From assembly GCA_037693485.1 (NCBI GenBank), contig CM075346.1, positions 130,665,001-130,729,000 on the forward strand: 64,000 nt of DNA, in the 5' to 3' direction. The translations under genes were made by a program, and so were the position numbers. Position 1 is the stretch's first letter. Each line of letters begins with the position of its first letter. The notes under the pieces were generated by a model. That model had not been told where the DNA came from, ran no database searches, and saw nothing but the letters and a program-made list of their open reading frames with translations. Origin of the DNA: Kitagawia praeruptora (lineage: Eukaryota; Streptophyta; Magnoliopsida; Apiales; Apiaceae). Positions 14,390-25,167 of this stretch are shown piece by piece.

Positions 14390-14401
14390 GCTCTGATACC
14401 A
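14390..14401 (-). promoter_or_regulatory. Primer binding site, initiator methionine tRNA type
   Basis: On the minus strand this reads TGGTATCAGAGC, the usual plant initiator-tRNA-Met primer site, two bases inside the 5' LTR. It sets the element's orientation. Confidence 0.9.
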
Positions 14402-14403
14402 AT

Positions 14404-16002
14404 TGTTAGGTCCCGGAGATCGTAGAGGGGGGGTGAATACGATTCCCAAATAAAAAATTACGACTTTTAATTATTTTTGGGACAACATAAAAATTAATTT
14501 GGCTCAAACCCAGTTACTGTTCATGGTCTTCTCCAAGCATATAACTCCATTAAAATAACCAAGACCAAGAACAGAAAATCACCCAAAACACACAACACAA
14601 CAAGATCCACAAATATAAATTTATATTTATGAAGTGGGGGCAATGCTACAAACAAGTTCAAGAACATAAGCTCAAGAACACAACAAAGAAATGATTCTTG
14701 GCTCCTCTAAAAATATTAAAGTCTATGGACTTAGGAGGCAAGAATCAACCCTATCTTCTATACAAGATTTAACAAGTGTTTACACTAGAAAGATAGAGGA
14801 GTGGTGTAACAAAGAAAATCATGGCTATAAGTATTTTCAAGAACAGATCTAGCCATGGGGGAGAGAAAAATAATTTTCTCTCTCTCCCCTCTTTTTTTTT
14901 CTTTGCGGCTGCACACCTTGCTTGTTGAAAGAGAAGACTTGCTTTTCTCTTTTATCAATTTGAAAAGCATTTCTTTTTCCTTTTTTTTTCCTTTTTCTTT
15001 TCTTGCTCCACCAAACCCTAATGCAAAGTCATGTGCCAAGCATGCCTTTGGAAATATTTAATACAAAAGTAATATTTAATATTTATATAAAATATAAATA
15101 AAGAATATCTTTATTTATAAAATATATAAATAATTAAATAAATACTTTATTTAATTAAATTAAATAAGTACTTTATTTAATTAAATTAAATAAATACTTT
15201 ATTTAATTAAATTAAATATTTCCATTCCACTCTTCAATTTTTGTAGACTTCCTCAACCAAATACATGGCCCCGTATACGTGACTCCACCACGTCCAAGTA
15301 TTTGGCCTTCAATTATGTGAAGCTTTAGTAAAGGTCCAATCAGGTTGTGCCACTAATTCTTCGTACATTTAATTCTCGTTCCTTAAACATTGAATACTGT
15401 ATTTCGACCTGTATCTCGATCTTCCAATACAGCTCCAATGCATATTCTGGAACTTTGGCACTTCAACACTAATTTACCTCCTGTGTTGATCCTTCACATG
15501 ACTTAAGAAGATCAACAACTTTAGAATGATTAAAACCATATTAACTGACGAGAGCTTGCCTCCAATGTCCTGACACTTGATGCAACGGTCTGGTTCATAA
15601 GTGACTAGTCTTGATAGGGGCTCTTGATTCCGAATATGATTCCACACTCTTCTATTTAAACCTTACTGCAGCTTCGATTGTGGTACAATAAAATCTTCTG
15701 AGACTAAGACAATCTTCTGTAACTTCCACATCCTTGAGTAGATGTTACCATCCTTTATTCTCCACTGAGGCCTGAACATATTAATGAACTTCTTCCAGTG
15801 AGCTTCAAGTCTGTAGATGATCATTTGATACTTTGTCTTAACTGAACTCTGTATTCCAAGATTCCTGTGCACCTGTATATTATTACATGTCCTGTTCTAT
15901 TGTTGAGTTATCATCAACCATTACATAGAGATTACATTTATCATTAATAGTACACATGAAAGTGCAGTGAGTTACTTCCCTTCACTCCTATCTCCCCTTT
16001 CA
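14404..16002 (-). repeat. 5' LTR of the LARD
   Basis: Partner of the LTR at 3178-4776, with TG...CA ends. On the minus strand it starts TGAAAGGGGAGATAGG and ends GACCTAACA. The flanking GTAAC at 16003-16007 matches that at 3173-3177. Confidence 0.93.
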
Positions 16003-16007
16003 GTAAC

Positions 16008-16714
16008 TAAATGCAGCATCAATACTAGTAAAAATCTGACCAATGTAAGGCTTATTTGGACTATCAGAAATCCAAAATTGATCACCATCACCAAAGGACT
16101 CATCAACTTCTTTATCAACTCTCAACTCAGAAGAAACATCATCATGAACATTATTAGAAGCAAGACTGTCATTGACTGCAAAATATATAAGTCAACATAT
16201 CAAAAAGAAATCTACTGAATCTCTACAATAATGCATGAGCAAATAATCCGTTGCACAAACGTAGAAGAATTGATCAAAATTACGTAAAGTAATTAATGAA
16301 AAAGATTCACACACTAAATAAGCGAATCTATCGAATCAAAATCAGATCTATACATTAACAACGATTCGAATCTATTGAATCAAATTCAGAGCTATACACT
16401 AATACAACAAGCAGATAAAGTATGTCAAATCACACTACGAATTCAAAGTACAAATTAGTGAAACTCTAAAAGCAAAACCGAAGCTATACACGAACAAATC
16501 ACATAATCGATTGTAATCACACCGAGTAAAGAAGGTAAAAGTTAAAAAATTCAATTGAAACACAACAAAGCAACAACAAAACTTCATTAGAAGAATCAAC
16601 AACTAAAATCAAAACATAATTAATAGAATTAACATCGAAAATAATCGAATTTTGAAAGCAAATAACTGTTAATATTCAACTGAATCTGTAGAAGATACCT
16701 GAGAATGAATCCAT
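16008..16714 (-). pseudogene. FAR1/FHY3-related (FRS) gene, 5' part with start codon
   Basis: Exon 1 is a 16-base coding piece, 16714-16699, beginning ATGGATTCATTC and ending at donor gtatct. Intron 1 is 16698-16176 and ends in ttttgcag. Exon 2 resumes at 16175 with an acidic stretch (VNDSLASNN, then DKEVDESFGDGD) and enters the FAR1 domain at IFTSIDAAFSYY. It reaches the insertion site at 16007. Removing the element and one GTAAC leaves an uninterrupted frame into the segment ending at 3177: exons 1-3 total 390 whole codons. This agreement of phase over both introns and the insertion site is strong evidence that one gene was split. The promoter should lie just right of 16714. Confidence 0.87.
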
Positions 16715-17069
16715 AACAGTTAGAACCAATCGGAGAAGAATCGGTAGAAATTAAGAACAAATTTTGATGGAGAAGAATCACACACTAAACAAACGAAACG
16801 ATTGAAGCTCAATGTAAAATCACATCTAGAAAATATCGTCAATGAGAAATTTGGTTAGACAGATAATGTGGATAATAGTTCGTGAAATCAGTAGATATAA
16901 AAATTGTATGTATAGACCAAACTCTAAGTTCTTGTACTATAACAGAAAGGACGTAGTAATTAGAAAAGGGCAATGTTTTAATCGTGACCGTTCGATTTTA
17001 TTTTAATCTAACGGTAAAAATAGTTGTTCTCTTGTTCTCTTTTTTAGACTGTTCTCTCTTGAACCTTGG

Positions 17070-17071
<2 letters not shown>
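16715..17071. other. Presumed FRS promoter and 5' leader region
   Basis: The upstream side of the FRS start codon. It is AT-rich and I see no convincing TATA element or other gene. It ends at a TA microsatellite. Confidence 0.4.

Positions 17072-17115
<44 letters not shown>
17072..17115. repeat. (TA)n microsatellite
   Basis: About 22 uninterrupted TA units. Confidence 0.95.
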
Positions 17116-17119
<4 letters not shown>

Positions 17120-17390
17120 TTGTGAACAAACTTATTAATGAACCATATTTACGAACAAGGTTCACGAACTATATTAACGAACTTGCTCATGAACTATATA
17201 ATCGAACTTGTTCGCGAACTTTCGAGCAGAACTATGTCGTGTTCGGGTTCAACTCATTTACGAGACGAACCCCAAAATCGTGTTCATGTTCGACTCGTTT
17301 ACAAATCGAATCGAACTCGAATCGAACTTTTTTCGAACCGAACACCGAACTGTTTGTGAGCGTATCGACTCATTTACAGCCCTAATCAAC
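17116..17390. repeat. GAAC-rich dispersed repeat, probable hAT-type fragment
   Basis: The stretch is dominated by short words such as CGAAC and GAACT and ends ATTTACAGCCCTA, whose complement TAGGGCTGTAAAT resembles common hAT-type termini. No matching left terminus is found before the TA microsatellite, so it is either truncated or wrongly classed. The open frames across it are by-products of the repetition. Confidence 0.4.
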
Positions 17391-18400
17391 CCAATAATAG
17401 TTTTCCTTCTTTTCACAATTTTTTCTTTTCTTCAATACATAATTGTAGTTCAAAATTCAGATTTTTTGTTAATTCTGATAATGAGAAATATGTATAACAA
17501 TTGTTTTTACGAATTAATTTGTATATTGTTATTTAATACTAATACTAGCTTATAACCCGTGCGATGTACGGATTTTTGTTGATATGTAATAAATTTTATT
17601 TTATATTACATTTTTCTAAAAATTTAATGGTCACTATTCGTAATACGAATTTCTATTATATTTTGTTACTGATTATATGATATGATATGATATTTCTGGG
17701 TATATATTAATTATTGCTAGATATGAATTGATTGGAAAATATGATATGATTGAGGTTTTTAGGTATTTATAAAAGGTAATATCTTCAAGTAAAAGTAAAT
17801 GTGAAAAATACTATCGACTAATTACCTTTAATTGTATTATGTTATTATTTATTTTTGGTGTTTTAATAGTATAGATATCATATGTATTTTTCTTTATAAT
17901 AAAGGGTAAATAAGTAAATTCACGAAATATCAAAAAACATATACTAAAAAATAGATACCAAAATTTTTAATGTTTCGGGTATTATATAATTATTAATTAA
18001 TTTTAATTTAATATAATTTTAATATACTCATATTTACGGATTATACTAATGTTTCTTTATTATAAACAATGTATGTAGATTTTTAATATATTTTATTAAC
18101 AATTGAAAAATATGGTGTGATATTTTCGGGTATATATTAATGATTGTAAAATTATTTTTAAATTAAAAAGGTAACGTGTTTTAATTCGAAAGAAAATATT
18201 AATGAAGATTAGTTTTAAATTAAAAAGGTAACGTGTTTTAATTCGAAAGGAAATATTAATGATTGGAAGATACATTGATGTTTTTAGGTGTTTATAAAAA
18301 GGTAATATCTTCATTTAAAAGTAAATGTGAAAAAAGGCAAGCGACTACTTACCATTAATTATATTATGTTATTATTTATTATAGGTGTTTTAAAAGTATA

Positions 18401-18403
<3 letters not shown>

Positions 18404-18478
<75 letters not shown>
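18404..18478. repeat. (TA)n microsatellite inside the Helitron
   Basis: About 37 TA units, unbroken. Confidence 0.95.
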
Positions 18479-18481
<3 letters not shown>

Positions 18482-18757
18482 TAATAAATGGTAAAAAAAT
18501 AAATTCACGAAGTACCAAAAAATTGGTACCAAAAAACAGGTACCAAAACTTTTAATGTTCCGAAATTTATATAATAATAAAATATTAACGAAGATTAGTT
18601 TTAAATTAAAAAGGTAACGTGTTTTAATTCGAAAGGAAATATTAATGATTGGAAGATACATTGATGTTTTTAGGTGTTTATAAAAAGGTAATATCTTCAA
18701 TTAAAAGTAAATGTGAAAAAAGGCAAGTGACTACTTACGATTAATTATATTATGTTA

Positions 18758-19060
18758 CTCCCTCTGTCCCAACCAATTGTTTACACTTTCCTTTTTGGGA
18801 CGTCCCAACCAATTCTTTACGTTTCCTAAAATAGTAAGTTTTAACACTATTACACCCACTACTTCACTTATTTTAACAATACTTTACACTATTACAGCCA
18901 CTACTTCACTTATTTTAACAACACTTTACACTATTACACCCATTACTTCACTTATTTTAATAATAAATTACTATTACACCCACTACTTCACTTAATTTAA
19001 TCATAATTCTTGGTCTCCGTGCAAAAAGCAAACGTAAACAATCTGTTGGGACGGAGGGAG
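18758..19060. mobile_element. Stowaway-like MITE inside the Helitron
   Basis: Termini CTCCCTCTGTCCC and GGGACGGAGGGAG are inverted repeats, flanked by TA on both sides (18756-18757 and 19061-19062), as in Tc1/mariner-derived Stowaway MITEs. The 303-bp interior carries a tandem motif near ACACTATTACACCCACTACT. Confidence 0.85.
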
Positions 19061-19342
19061 TATTATTTATTATAGGTGTTTTAAAAGTGTAAATGTCATA
19101 TATTTATTTTTATTTTTAATAAAGGGTAAATAAGTAAATTCACGAAGTACCAAAAAACTGGTACCAAAAAACTGGTACCAAAAAACAGGTACCAAAACTT
19201 TTAATGTTCCGGAATTTATATAATAGTAATAAAGGGTAAATAAGTAAATTCACGAAGTACCAAAAAACTGGTACCAAAAAACAGGTATCAAAAAACAGGT
19301 ACCAAAACTTTTAATGTTCCGGAATTTATATAATAGTATAGA

Positions 19343-20330
19343 TTACATAATAAATCGAATCCATGCTACTATGCATAATATTTTTAGAACAATTCCAAAT
19401 ATCTAAGAGTAATATATCCCAATGTTTGTCCTAGAATAAGTGTAGTTATTTCTATATTTTAACAAAAAAAAGTGATTTTTAGTGCTACAATAGCATTATG
19501 CTTTTAATAGATATTTCTAAACTTAATTATACTTGTTTAATATTTAACTAATTTTCTCAACTATCTCCTTAAAACGAGGTGGCAAATATAGCACATTGCT
19601 ATAATTTGTTTTATATATAGCACAAATTATAACATTGTACTATTTTAACACAATTTTTAACTCACCTTTGCGCTAACAAGTTTTAAATTTGGTGTCATAT
19701 TAAATAGCAAACCACTAAACATGCTCAAATACCTATTTAACCTGTTTTTCAAAAATAATATTATTAAATTACCTCTTAAATAGAAATATTAAGAAACTTC
19801 TTTTTCTTTTAACAACTCTTGCAAATGTATTCTCAATTTAGTTTATGGTACTTGAATGTACAATCTACATGTTTGCTTTATATTTGTTGATAAAAGAAAA
19901 CATTTGCTTTATACTTCGACAATTGATACTGCATGTTTAGTTTCTAGTCTTTTTCTCAAATTATCTCGCTCTATATTTTAAATAAATTTTGATCAATATT
20001 ATTCAAGAATTAATAACATTATGATGGAGCAGAAACTCTAGCAAGACAAAATTTGAACCTGTACACAATTATTTCGCAAATTGTCTCGTTCTATACAAAT
20101 AAATTTTGATCAATAGTTGTTCTAGAATTAACAACATTATGATGGAGCTGCAATACAGAAATTCTAGCAAGGCAAAATTTGAACCATACATAATACTAAA
20201 ATGCATAACACTAATAGGGATCATGAAATGAATCCACAAACACTTGAGTATTTCTAGATCCAGCAAAAATAAACTTGCATATTTCAAGAAAATAATATAA
20301 TAAAATCTTGATGAATGAATAATATAATAT
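19343..20330. other. AT-rich intergenic DNA with a 115-bp imperfect tandem duplication
   Basis: No gene recognised. About 19958-20065 and 20078-20190 are two diverged copies of one segment, sharing ATAAATTTTGATCAATA and AACATTATGATGGAGC. Confidence 0.6.
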
Positions 20331-20501
20331 AGGGAAATGTTATTTTCGAAACATTTTTTTTATTTCCAAAGCAATACTTTATTTCCAAAGCAATAAGTGT
20401 TGCATATTCTCCCTCCATTCATAATATGTAGCATATTTTAATACAATTGGTGACAATTAGCTCTGGAAATTAAAAAAGTGTTCTGGAAATAGCTTTTCTC
20501 T
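20331..20501. mobile_element. Small MITE of unassigned superfamily
   Basis: The ends AGGGAAATGTTATTTTCG and its imperfect inverse at 20455-20501 (GGAAATAGCTTTTCTCT) form arms of about 45 bp. The flanks are AT-only, so a target duplication cannot be read with certainty. Confidence 0.5.
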
Positions 20502-21390
20502 ATATTATTAAATAAATACTAATAGTTTATTTTCCCAATTTAATGACGACGTATATACATATTGATAATAATAATTTCAATTAATAAACAAATAAAAAGT
20601 TTTATATTATTTTTTTTGCCGTAAATTGTTGTCCATGAGTGAAGGATTCCATTTTCTGTTAAATACCTTAGACCCATTTAGAGGCCCAATAAGTGTAAAG
20701 TATAAGACCATTTCCGATGATAGATCCTGAGCTACAGTAAAATATCTATAAATTAATAGTATTGGGATTGACAAATTTTATTAATTTAACGAGATTATTA
20801 ATTAATCGAAGTTAAATTTACATATTGGCTATTATGTTGGGACCAAAAAGTTATTTTAAAAATATTAGTTTATAATGAATTATTAAATTATCGAGAATTA
20901 ATTTGTAAGGTTTTACAGTATATGTTTGTGAATTGTGAGTTGACACCCGTTATAAGCTTGAACGAAAAATAGTCATAACAAAACAAACATGGGAAGTTGC
21001 TCCAAGCTTCCAACGAGAATTAAATTTTGAACATATTATCAAAATTGATTGGGTACATTTCTACATATATTAAATAAATGATTAGTTAGAGTAAGAATTT
21101 GATAACTTAAAACTCAGCATGCGACATATAAATCAAAAGAAAAATATTCCACCGTTTGTTGATTTTACAATTTTTTGTATTGATATTCTGGACCCCATTT
21201 TTTAATGAGTCTTTATGATTACAAATAATTTTATTATTTGTAATAAACGGAACATTAATCAACTCGAAAGTGCCATCTTACCTCTCTTACTGAACTATAG
21301 TCAAGTTATTCATTCATTCAGACCTCATAAAAAACCAAACAAAAACAAATTAGGAATTGCGATGAGGCTATCTTAATAAACCCCAAGCGT
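20502..21390. other. Intergenic region upstream of PRP16
   Basis: AT-rich with no recognisable element. The proximal part, from about 21200, is the likely PRP16 promoter. Confidence 0.5.
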
Positions 21391-21400
21391 TTATAAATAC
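21391..21400 (+). promoter_or_regulatory. Probable TATA box of PRP16
   Basis: TTATAAATAC sits about 90 bp before the start codon. It is followed by a pyrimidine-rich leader, which would give a 5' UTR of roughly 60 bases. Assignment is by position and motif only. Confidence 0.45.
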
Positions 21401-21483
21401 CCCGTATATCAAATCTTCCCCTCGATTTCTACAATCTAAACCCCTCCAAAATCTAAAATCTCTATTGAATTAAACCCGGCGAT

Positions 21484-24400
21484 ATGGATAAACACTACAA
21501 TAATGAGCATGAAAGGAAGCGAGGTCGATATGACACTTCTTACACTACTGGTGCTGCTTTTCCTTGGGACAGTACTGTTGCTCCTTTTCCTGTCCGAATA
21601 CGTGCTTGTGGTTCAAGATCTTCAGTTAAATCTTCAAATTCACGATATGGTTCAAGGCCCTTTCCTGCCGATAACTCACAGCAGTCTGAGGCTCAACAAG
21701 CTGATGCTCATTATTTTTCCAACCAAGAAATCACGGAAAATATGCGCTTAGAGATGGAATATAATGCTGATCGTGCATGGTATGATAGGGAGGAAGGAAA
21801 TACAATGTTTGATGAAGATGGATCATTATTTTTCCTTGGCGATGAGGCCACTTTTAAGAAGAAAGAAACAGAGTTGGCCAAGAAGCTGGTTCGAAGAGAT
21901 GGAACCAAGATGTCGCTTGCACAGAGCAAGAAGTTGTCACAGCTCACTGCAGATAATGCTCAATGGGAGGATCGTCAACTTTTAAGGTCTGGTGCTGTTA
22001 GAGGTACTGAGGTGCAGACTGAGTTTGATAACGAGGAAGAACGAAAAGTGGTTCTCCTTGTTCATGATATAAAGCCACCTGTTCTGGATGGAAGAATTGT
22101 TTTCACAAAGCAGGCAGAACCAGTAATGCCAATTAAAGATCCTACATCAGACATGGCTATAATATCACGCAAAGGTTCTACTTTGGTGCGTGAGGTTCAT
22201 GAAAAACAAAGCCAGAATAAATCACGTCAACGTTTTTGGGAGCTTGCTGGATCCAAGCTTGGCGATATCCTTGGAGTTGAGAAGACTGCAGAGCAGGTTG
22301 ACGCAGATACTGCAGTAGTGGGTGATGATGGTGAAGTTGATTTTAAGGAGGATGCTAAGTTTGCTCAGCATATGAAGAAGGACGAGGCGGTGAGTGATTT
22401 TGCAAAGTCGAAGACACTTTCTCAACAGCGTCAGTATCTTCCCATATATTCCGTGAGGGATGAGTTATTGCAGGTAGTTCGAGAAAATCAGGTGGTTGTG
22501 GTAGTTGGAGAAACTGGTTCTGGAAAGACCACACAACTGACCCAGTATTTGCACGAGGATGGATATACCACGAACGGAATAGTAGGCTGCACTCAACCAA
22601 GGCGTGTGGCTGCCATGAGTGTTGCTAAAAGAGTTAGTGAAGAGATGGAAACTGAACTTGGTGATCTAGTTGGTTATGCAATTCGTTTTGAGGATGTGAC
22701 AGGGCCAAACACTGTGATAAAGTATATGACTGATGGCGTGCTTTTGCGTGAGACACTCAAAGATGCTGATCTTGACAAATATCGTGTCGTCGTGATGGAT
22801 GAAGCACACGAAAGGTCGCTGAACACAGATGTGCTCTTTGGGATCCTTAAAAAAGTTGTTGCCAGACGGCGTGATTTCAAGCTTATTGTGACATCTGCCA
22901 CATTAAACGCTGAAAAATTCTCGCTTTATTTCGGAGGTGTACCAATCTTCCATATACCAGGAAGAACATTTCCTGTGCAAAAATTATATAGTAAAAGTCC
23001 CTGCGAAGATTACGTTGAAGCTGCAGTGAAGCAGGCCATGACCATACACATTACTAGTGCTCCTGGTGACATACTCATTTTTATGACTGGTCAAGATGAG
23101 ATTGAGGCAGCCTGTTATGCCCTTTCAGAACGGATGGAACAGCTAGTCTCTACTACAAAGCAAGCAGTCTCCAAGCTGTTGATTCTTCCCATTTACTCTC
23201 AGCTTCCTGCTGACCTGCAAGCTAAAATATTTCAGAAAGCTGAAGATGGGGCCCGGAAATGCATTGTAGCTACCAACATTGCAGAGACATCTTTGACTGT
23301 AGATGGTATTTTTTACGTCATTGACACGGGCTATGGTAAGATGAAGGTGTACAACCCACGGATGGGTATGGATGCCCTCCAAGTGTTTCCTGTAAGCCGT
23401 GCATCTGCAGATCAGCGTGCTGGGCGTGCTGGACGAACTGGACCTGGTACTTGTTATCGACTTTATACAGAAATTGCATACCAAAATGAACTTCTGCTCA
23501 GTCCAGTGCCAGAAATCCAGAGGACCAACCTTGGAAACGTTGTTTTGTTGCTCAAGTCTCTCAAAGTAGACAGTTTACTAGATTTTGATTTTATGGATCC
23601 ACCACCCCAAGATAACATTCTGAACTCTATGTATCAGTTGTGGGTATTGGGTGCTCTTGACGATGTTGGAAATTTAACAGATCTTGGGTGGAAAATGGTT
23701 GAGCTCCCACTAGATCCACCTCTAGCTAAGATGCTCCTGATTGGAGAAAAACTAAAATGTCTTAATGAGGTCCTGACGGTTGTTTCAATGCTTTCAGTGC
23801 CGTCAGTGTTCTTTAGGCCTAAAGATAGGGCAGAAGAAAGTGATGCTGCTAGGGAGAAATTCTTTGTACCAGAATCTGACCACCTAACACTACTCAATGT
23901 TTACCAGCAGTGGGAAAATAATTCATATCGTGGGGATTGGTGCAATGACCATTATTTACATTCGAAAGGGTTAAAAAAGGCTAGAGAAGTTAGATCTCAA
24001 CTTCTCGATATTCTGAAGACACTAAAAATCCCGCTGACCTCCTGTGGTTCAGATTGGAACATTGTGAGGAAGGCCATCTGTTCTGCATATTTCCACAATG
24101 CTGCAAGACTTAAAGGGATTGGGGAATATGTTCATTGCAGGAATGGAATGCCCTGCCACTTGCACCCAAGCAGTGCACTGTATGGTTTGGGTTTCACGCC
24201 AGATTATGTAGTTTATCATGAGTTAACCTTGACCACAAAGGAGTACATGCAGTGTGCAACATCAGTAGAGCCAGAGTGGTTGGCTGAGCTGGGGCCAATG
24301 TTTTTCTCAGTGAAGGACTCGGATACATCTATGTTAGAGAACAAAAAGAAACAGAAAGAATCAAAAAGCGCCATGGAGGAACAGATGGAGAATATGAAAA

Positions 24401-24537
24401 AAGATCAAGATGAGAAGGAAAGGAGATGCAAGGAGCAGGATAGGCAGAAAAGAGCAAGGGAGCAGCGGCAAATTTCAATGCCAGGTGAACGCAAAGCCCC
24501 TTCCACCTACTCTAGACCAAAAAGAATGGGCTTGTAG
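21484..24537 (+). CDS. PRP16: Pre-mRNA-splicing factor ATP-dependent RNA helicase PRP16 (DEAH-box), N-terminally short
   Basis: PRP16 is the DEAH-box ATPase that remodels the spliceosome after the first step of splicing, in the nucleus. The 1017-residue frame has no introns. Motif I GETGSGKT is at residues 342-349, motif II DEAH at 439-442, motif III SAT at 471-473 and motif VI QRAGRAGR at 644-651. The helicase-associated and OB-fold region follows, then a charged Lys/Glu/Arg tail after about residue 940. The segment before the helicase core (around residues 90-340, with LVRRDGTKMSLAQSKK and QRFWELAGS) is typical of PRP16 rather than PRP2 or PRP22. Plant PRP16 proteins are usually about 1250 residues; roughly the first 240, rich in Arg/Ser/Asp, are absent. 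The first ATG after the probable TATA box was taken as the start, with only a short leader before it. All core motifs are intact, so it may be functional. It could also be an old retrocopy. Confidence 0.93.
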   Translation: MDKHYNNEHERKRGRYDTSYTTGAAFPWDSTVAPFPVRIRACGSRSSVKSSNSRYGSRPFPADNSQQSEAQQADAHYFSNQEITENMRLEMEYNADRAWYDREEGNTMFDEDGSLFFLGDEATFKKKETELAKKLVRRDGTKMSLAQSKKLSQLTADNAQWEDRQLLRSGAVRGTEVQTEFDNEEERKVVLLVHDIKPPVLDGRIVFTKQAEPVMPIKDPTSDMAIISRKGSTLVREVHEKQSQNKSRQRFWELAGSKLGDILGVEKTAEQVDADTAVVGDDGEVDFKEDAKFAQHMKKDEAVSDFAKSKTLSQQRQYLPIYSVRDELLQVVRENQVVVVVGETGSGKTTQLTQYLHEDGYTTNGIVGCTQPRRVAAMSVAKRVSEEMETELGDLVGYAIRFEDVTGPNTVIKYMTDGVLLRETLKDADLDKYRVVVMDEAHERSLNTDVLFGILKKVVARRRDFKLIVTSATLNAEKFSLYFGGVPIFHIPGRTFPVQKLYSKSPCEDYVEAAVKQAMTIHITSAPGDILIFMTGQDEIEAACYALSERMEQLVSTTKQAVSKLLILPIYSQLPADLQAKIFQKAEDGARKCIVATNIAETSLTVDGIFYVIDTGYGKMKVYNPRMGMDALQVFPVSRASADQRAGRAGRTGPGTCYRLYTEIAYQNELLLSPVPEIQRTNLGNVVLLLKSLKVDSLLDFDFMDPPPQDNILNSMYQLWVLGALDDVGNLTDLGWKMVELPLDPPLAKMLLIGEKLKCLNEVLTVVSMLSVPSVFFRPKDRAEESDAAREKFFVPESDHLTLLNVYQQWENNSYRGDWCNDHYLHSKGLKKAREVRSQLLDILKTLKIPLTSCGSDWNIVRKAICSAYFHNAARLKGIGEYVHCRNGMPCHLHPSSALYGLGFTPDYVVYHELTLTTKEYMQCATSVEPEWLAELGPMFFSVKDSDTSMLENKKKQKESKSAMEEQMENMKKDQDEKERRCKEQDRQKRAREQRQISMPGERKAPSTYSRPKRMGL

Positions 24538-25157
24538 AGTTGTAGTCTGTATTTCTATTATCTGAACGGGGGACTTCTGTACATTTATGAAATTTGTAAA
24601 GCTTTTATACCAATTTTTTTTTTAAATCTAAAATATTATAGTTAACTAAATATAAATTATACAAATTCACGAATAAGAGCATGATGAAAATATGAAGTAT
24701 GACACACACATTAATACATTATATATCTATATATAATTGGTATAAAGATCCCATATAACTAAATAATAGATATGTCGAAAATTAGAAAATATTTTTAGAA
24801 AAAAATACATGAAAAATTAGTTTAATAATTAAAAAAATATCTACAACTTAAAATAAATAACACTATTTCCATCAACTACATATTCACATATATTAAAATG
24901 ATAATATAAATATATATTTAATGTAATTAAATTTTAATAATATATTTATAAAATAAAATAATAAACATGCATAATTGAAAAATACAAAATATTATTATTG
25001 GTTATTAAAAGTTAATAAAAAAAATTCGGGGAAAATGATGATATCAATAAATAAATTAAATTTAAATTTTGGAAAATATTATGACATTAATAAATAAATA
25101 AATTTAAATAAATAAGATTTTTTTAAAATCTTGTGCATTGTATGGATCTAAAATTAA
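24538..25157. other. PRP16 3' flank and AT-rich spacer
   Basis: The first 70-100 bases are the likely 3' UTR. No clear AATAAA, poly(A) tract or gene is seen; the rest is low-complexity AT-rich DNA. Confidence 0.5.
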
Positions 25158-25167
25158 TTAAAATAAT

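Larger units (their letters stand above)
3178..16002 (-). mobile_element. Non-autonomous LTR retrotransposon (LARD), Sirevirus-like, inserted in the FRS gene
   Basis: Two direct repeats of 1,599 bp bound the element, each reading TGTTAGG...TTTCA on the plus strand. The 5-bp duplication GTAAC flanks it at 3173-3177 and 16003-16007. The primer site lies beside the right LTR and the polypurine tract beside the left one, so the element runs on the minus strand, the same direction as the FRS gene. The 9.6 kb interior has no gag, protease, integrase or reverse transcriptase that I can recognise; the longest open frames are about 113 codons and look like chance. That is the definition of a large retrotransposon derivative. 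The LTR edge with a run of G before TGAATA, the initiator-Met primer site and the repeated polypurine tracts are typical of Sirevirus Copia elements. I assign it there by structure only. Confidence 0.88.
17545..19342 (-). mobile_element. Non-autonomous Helitron
   Basis: On the minus strand it begins TCTATACTATTATATAAATT, a typical plant Helitron 5' end, and finishes ACGGGTTATAAGCTAG. The bases before it, CCGT ACATCGC ACGG, can form the short 3' hairpin. It is preceded by A and followed by T, as expected for Helitron insertion. It has no Rep/helicase coding. Internally a unit of roughly 400 bp is repeated (GGTAACGTGTTTTAATTCG appears near 18170, 18226 and 18612). Blocks of GGTACCAAAAAAC near 18520 and 19150-19310 are also multiplied. 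A Stowaway MITE interrupts one copy. Confidence 0.68.

Noticed and set aside
18096..18700. Related 72- and 113-codon minus-strand frames
   Set aside because: They arise from the duplicated AT-rich Helitron unit and a TA microsatellite.
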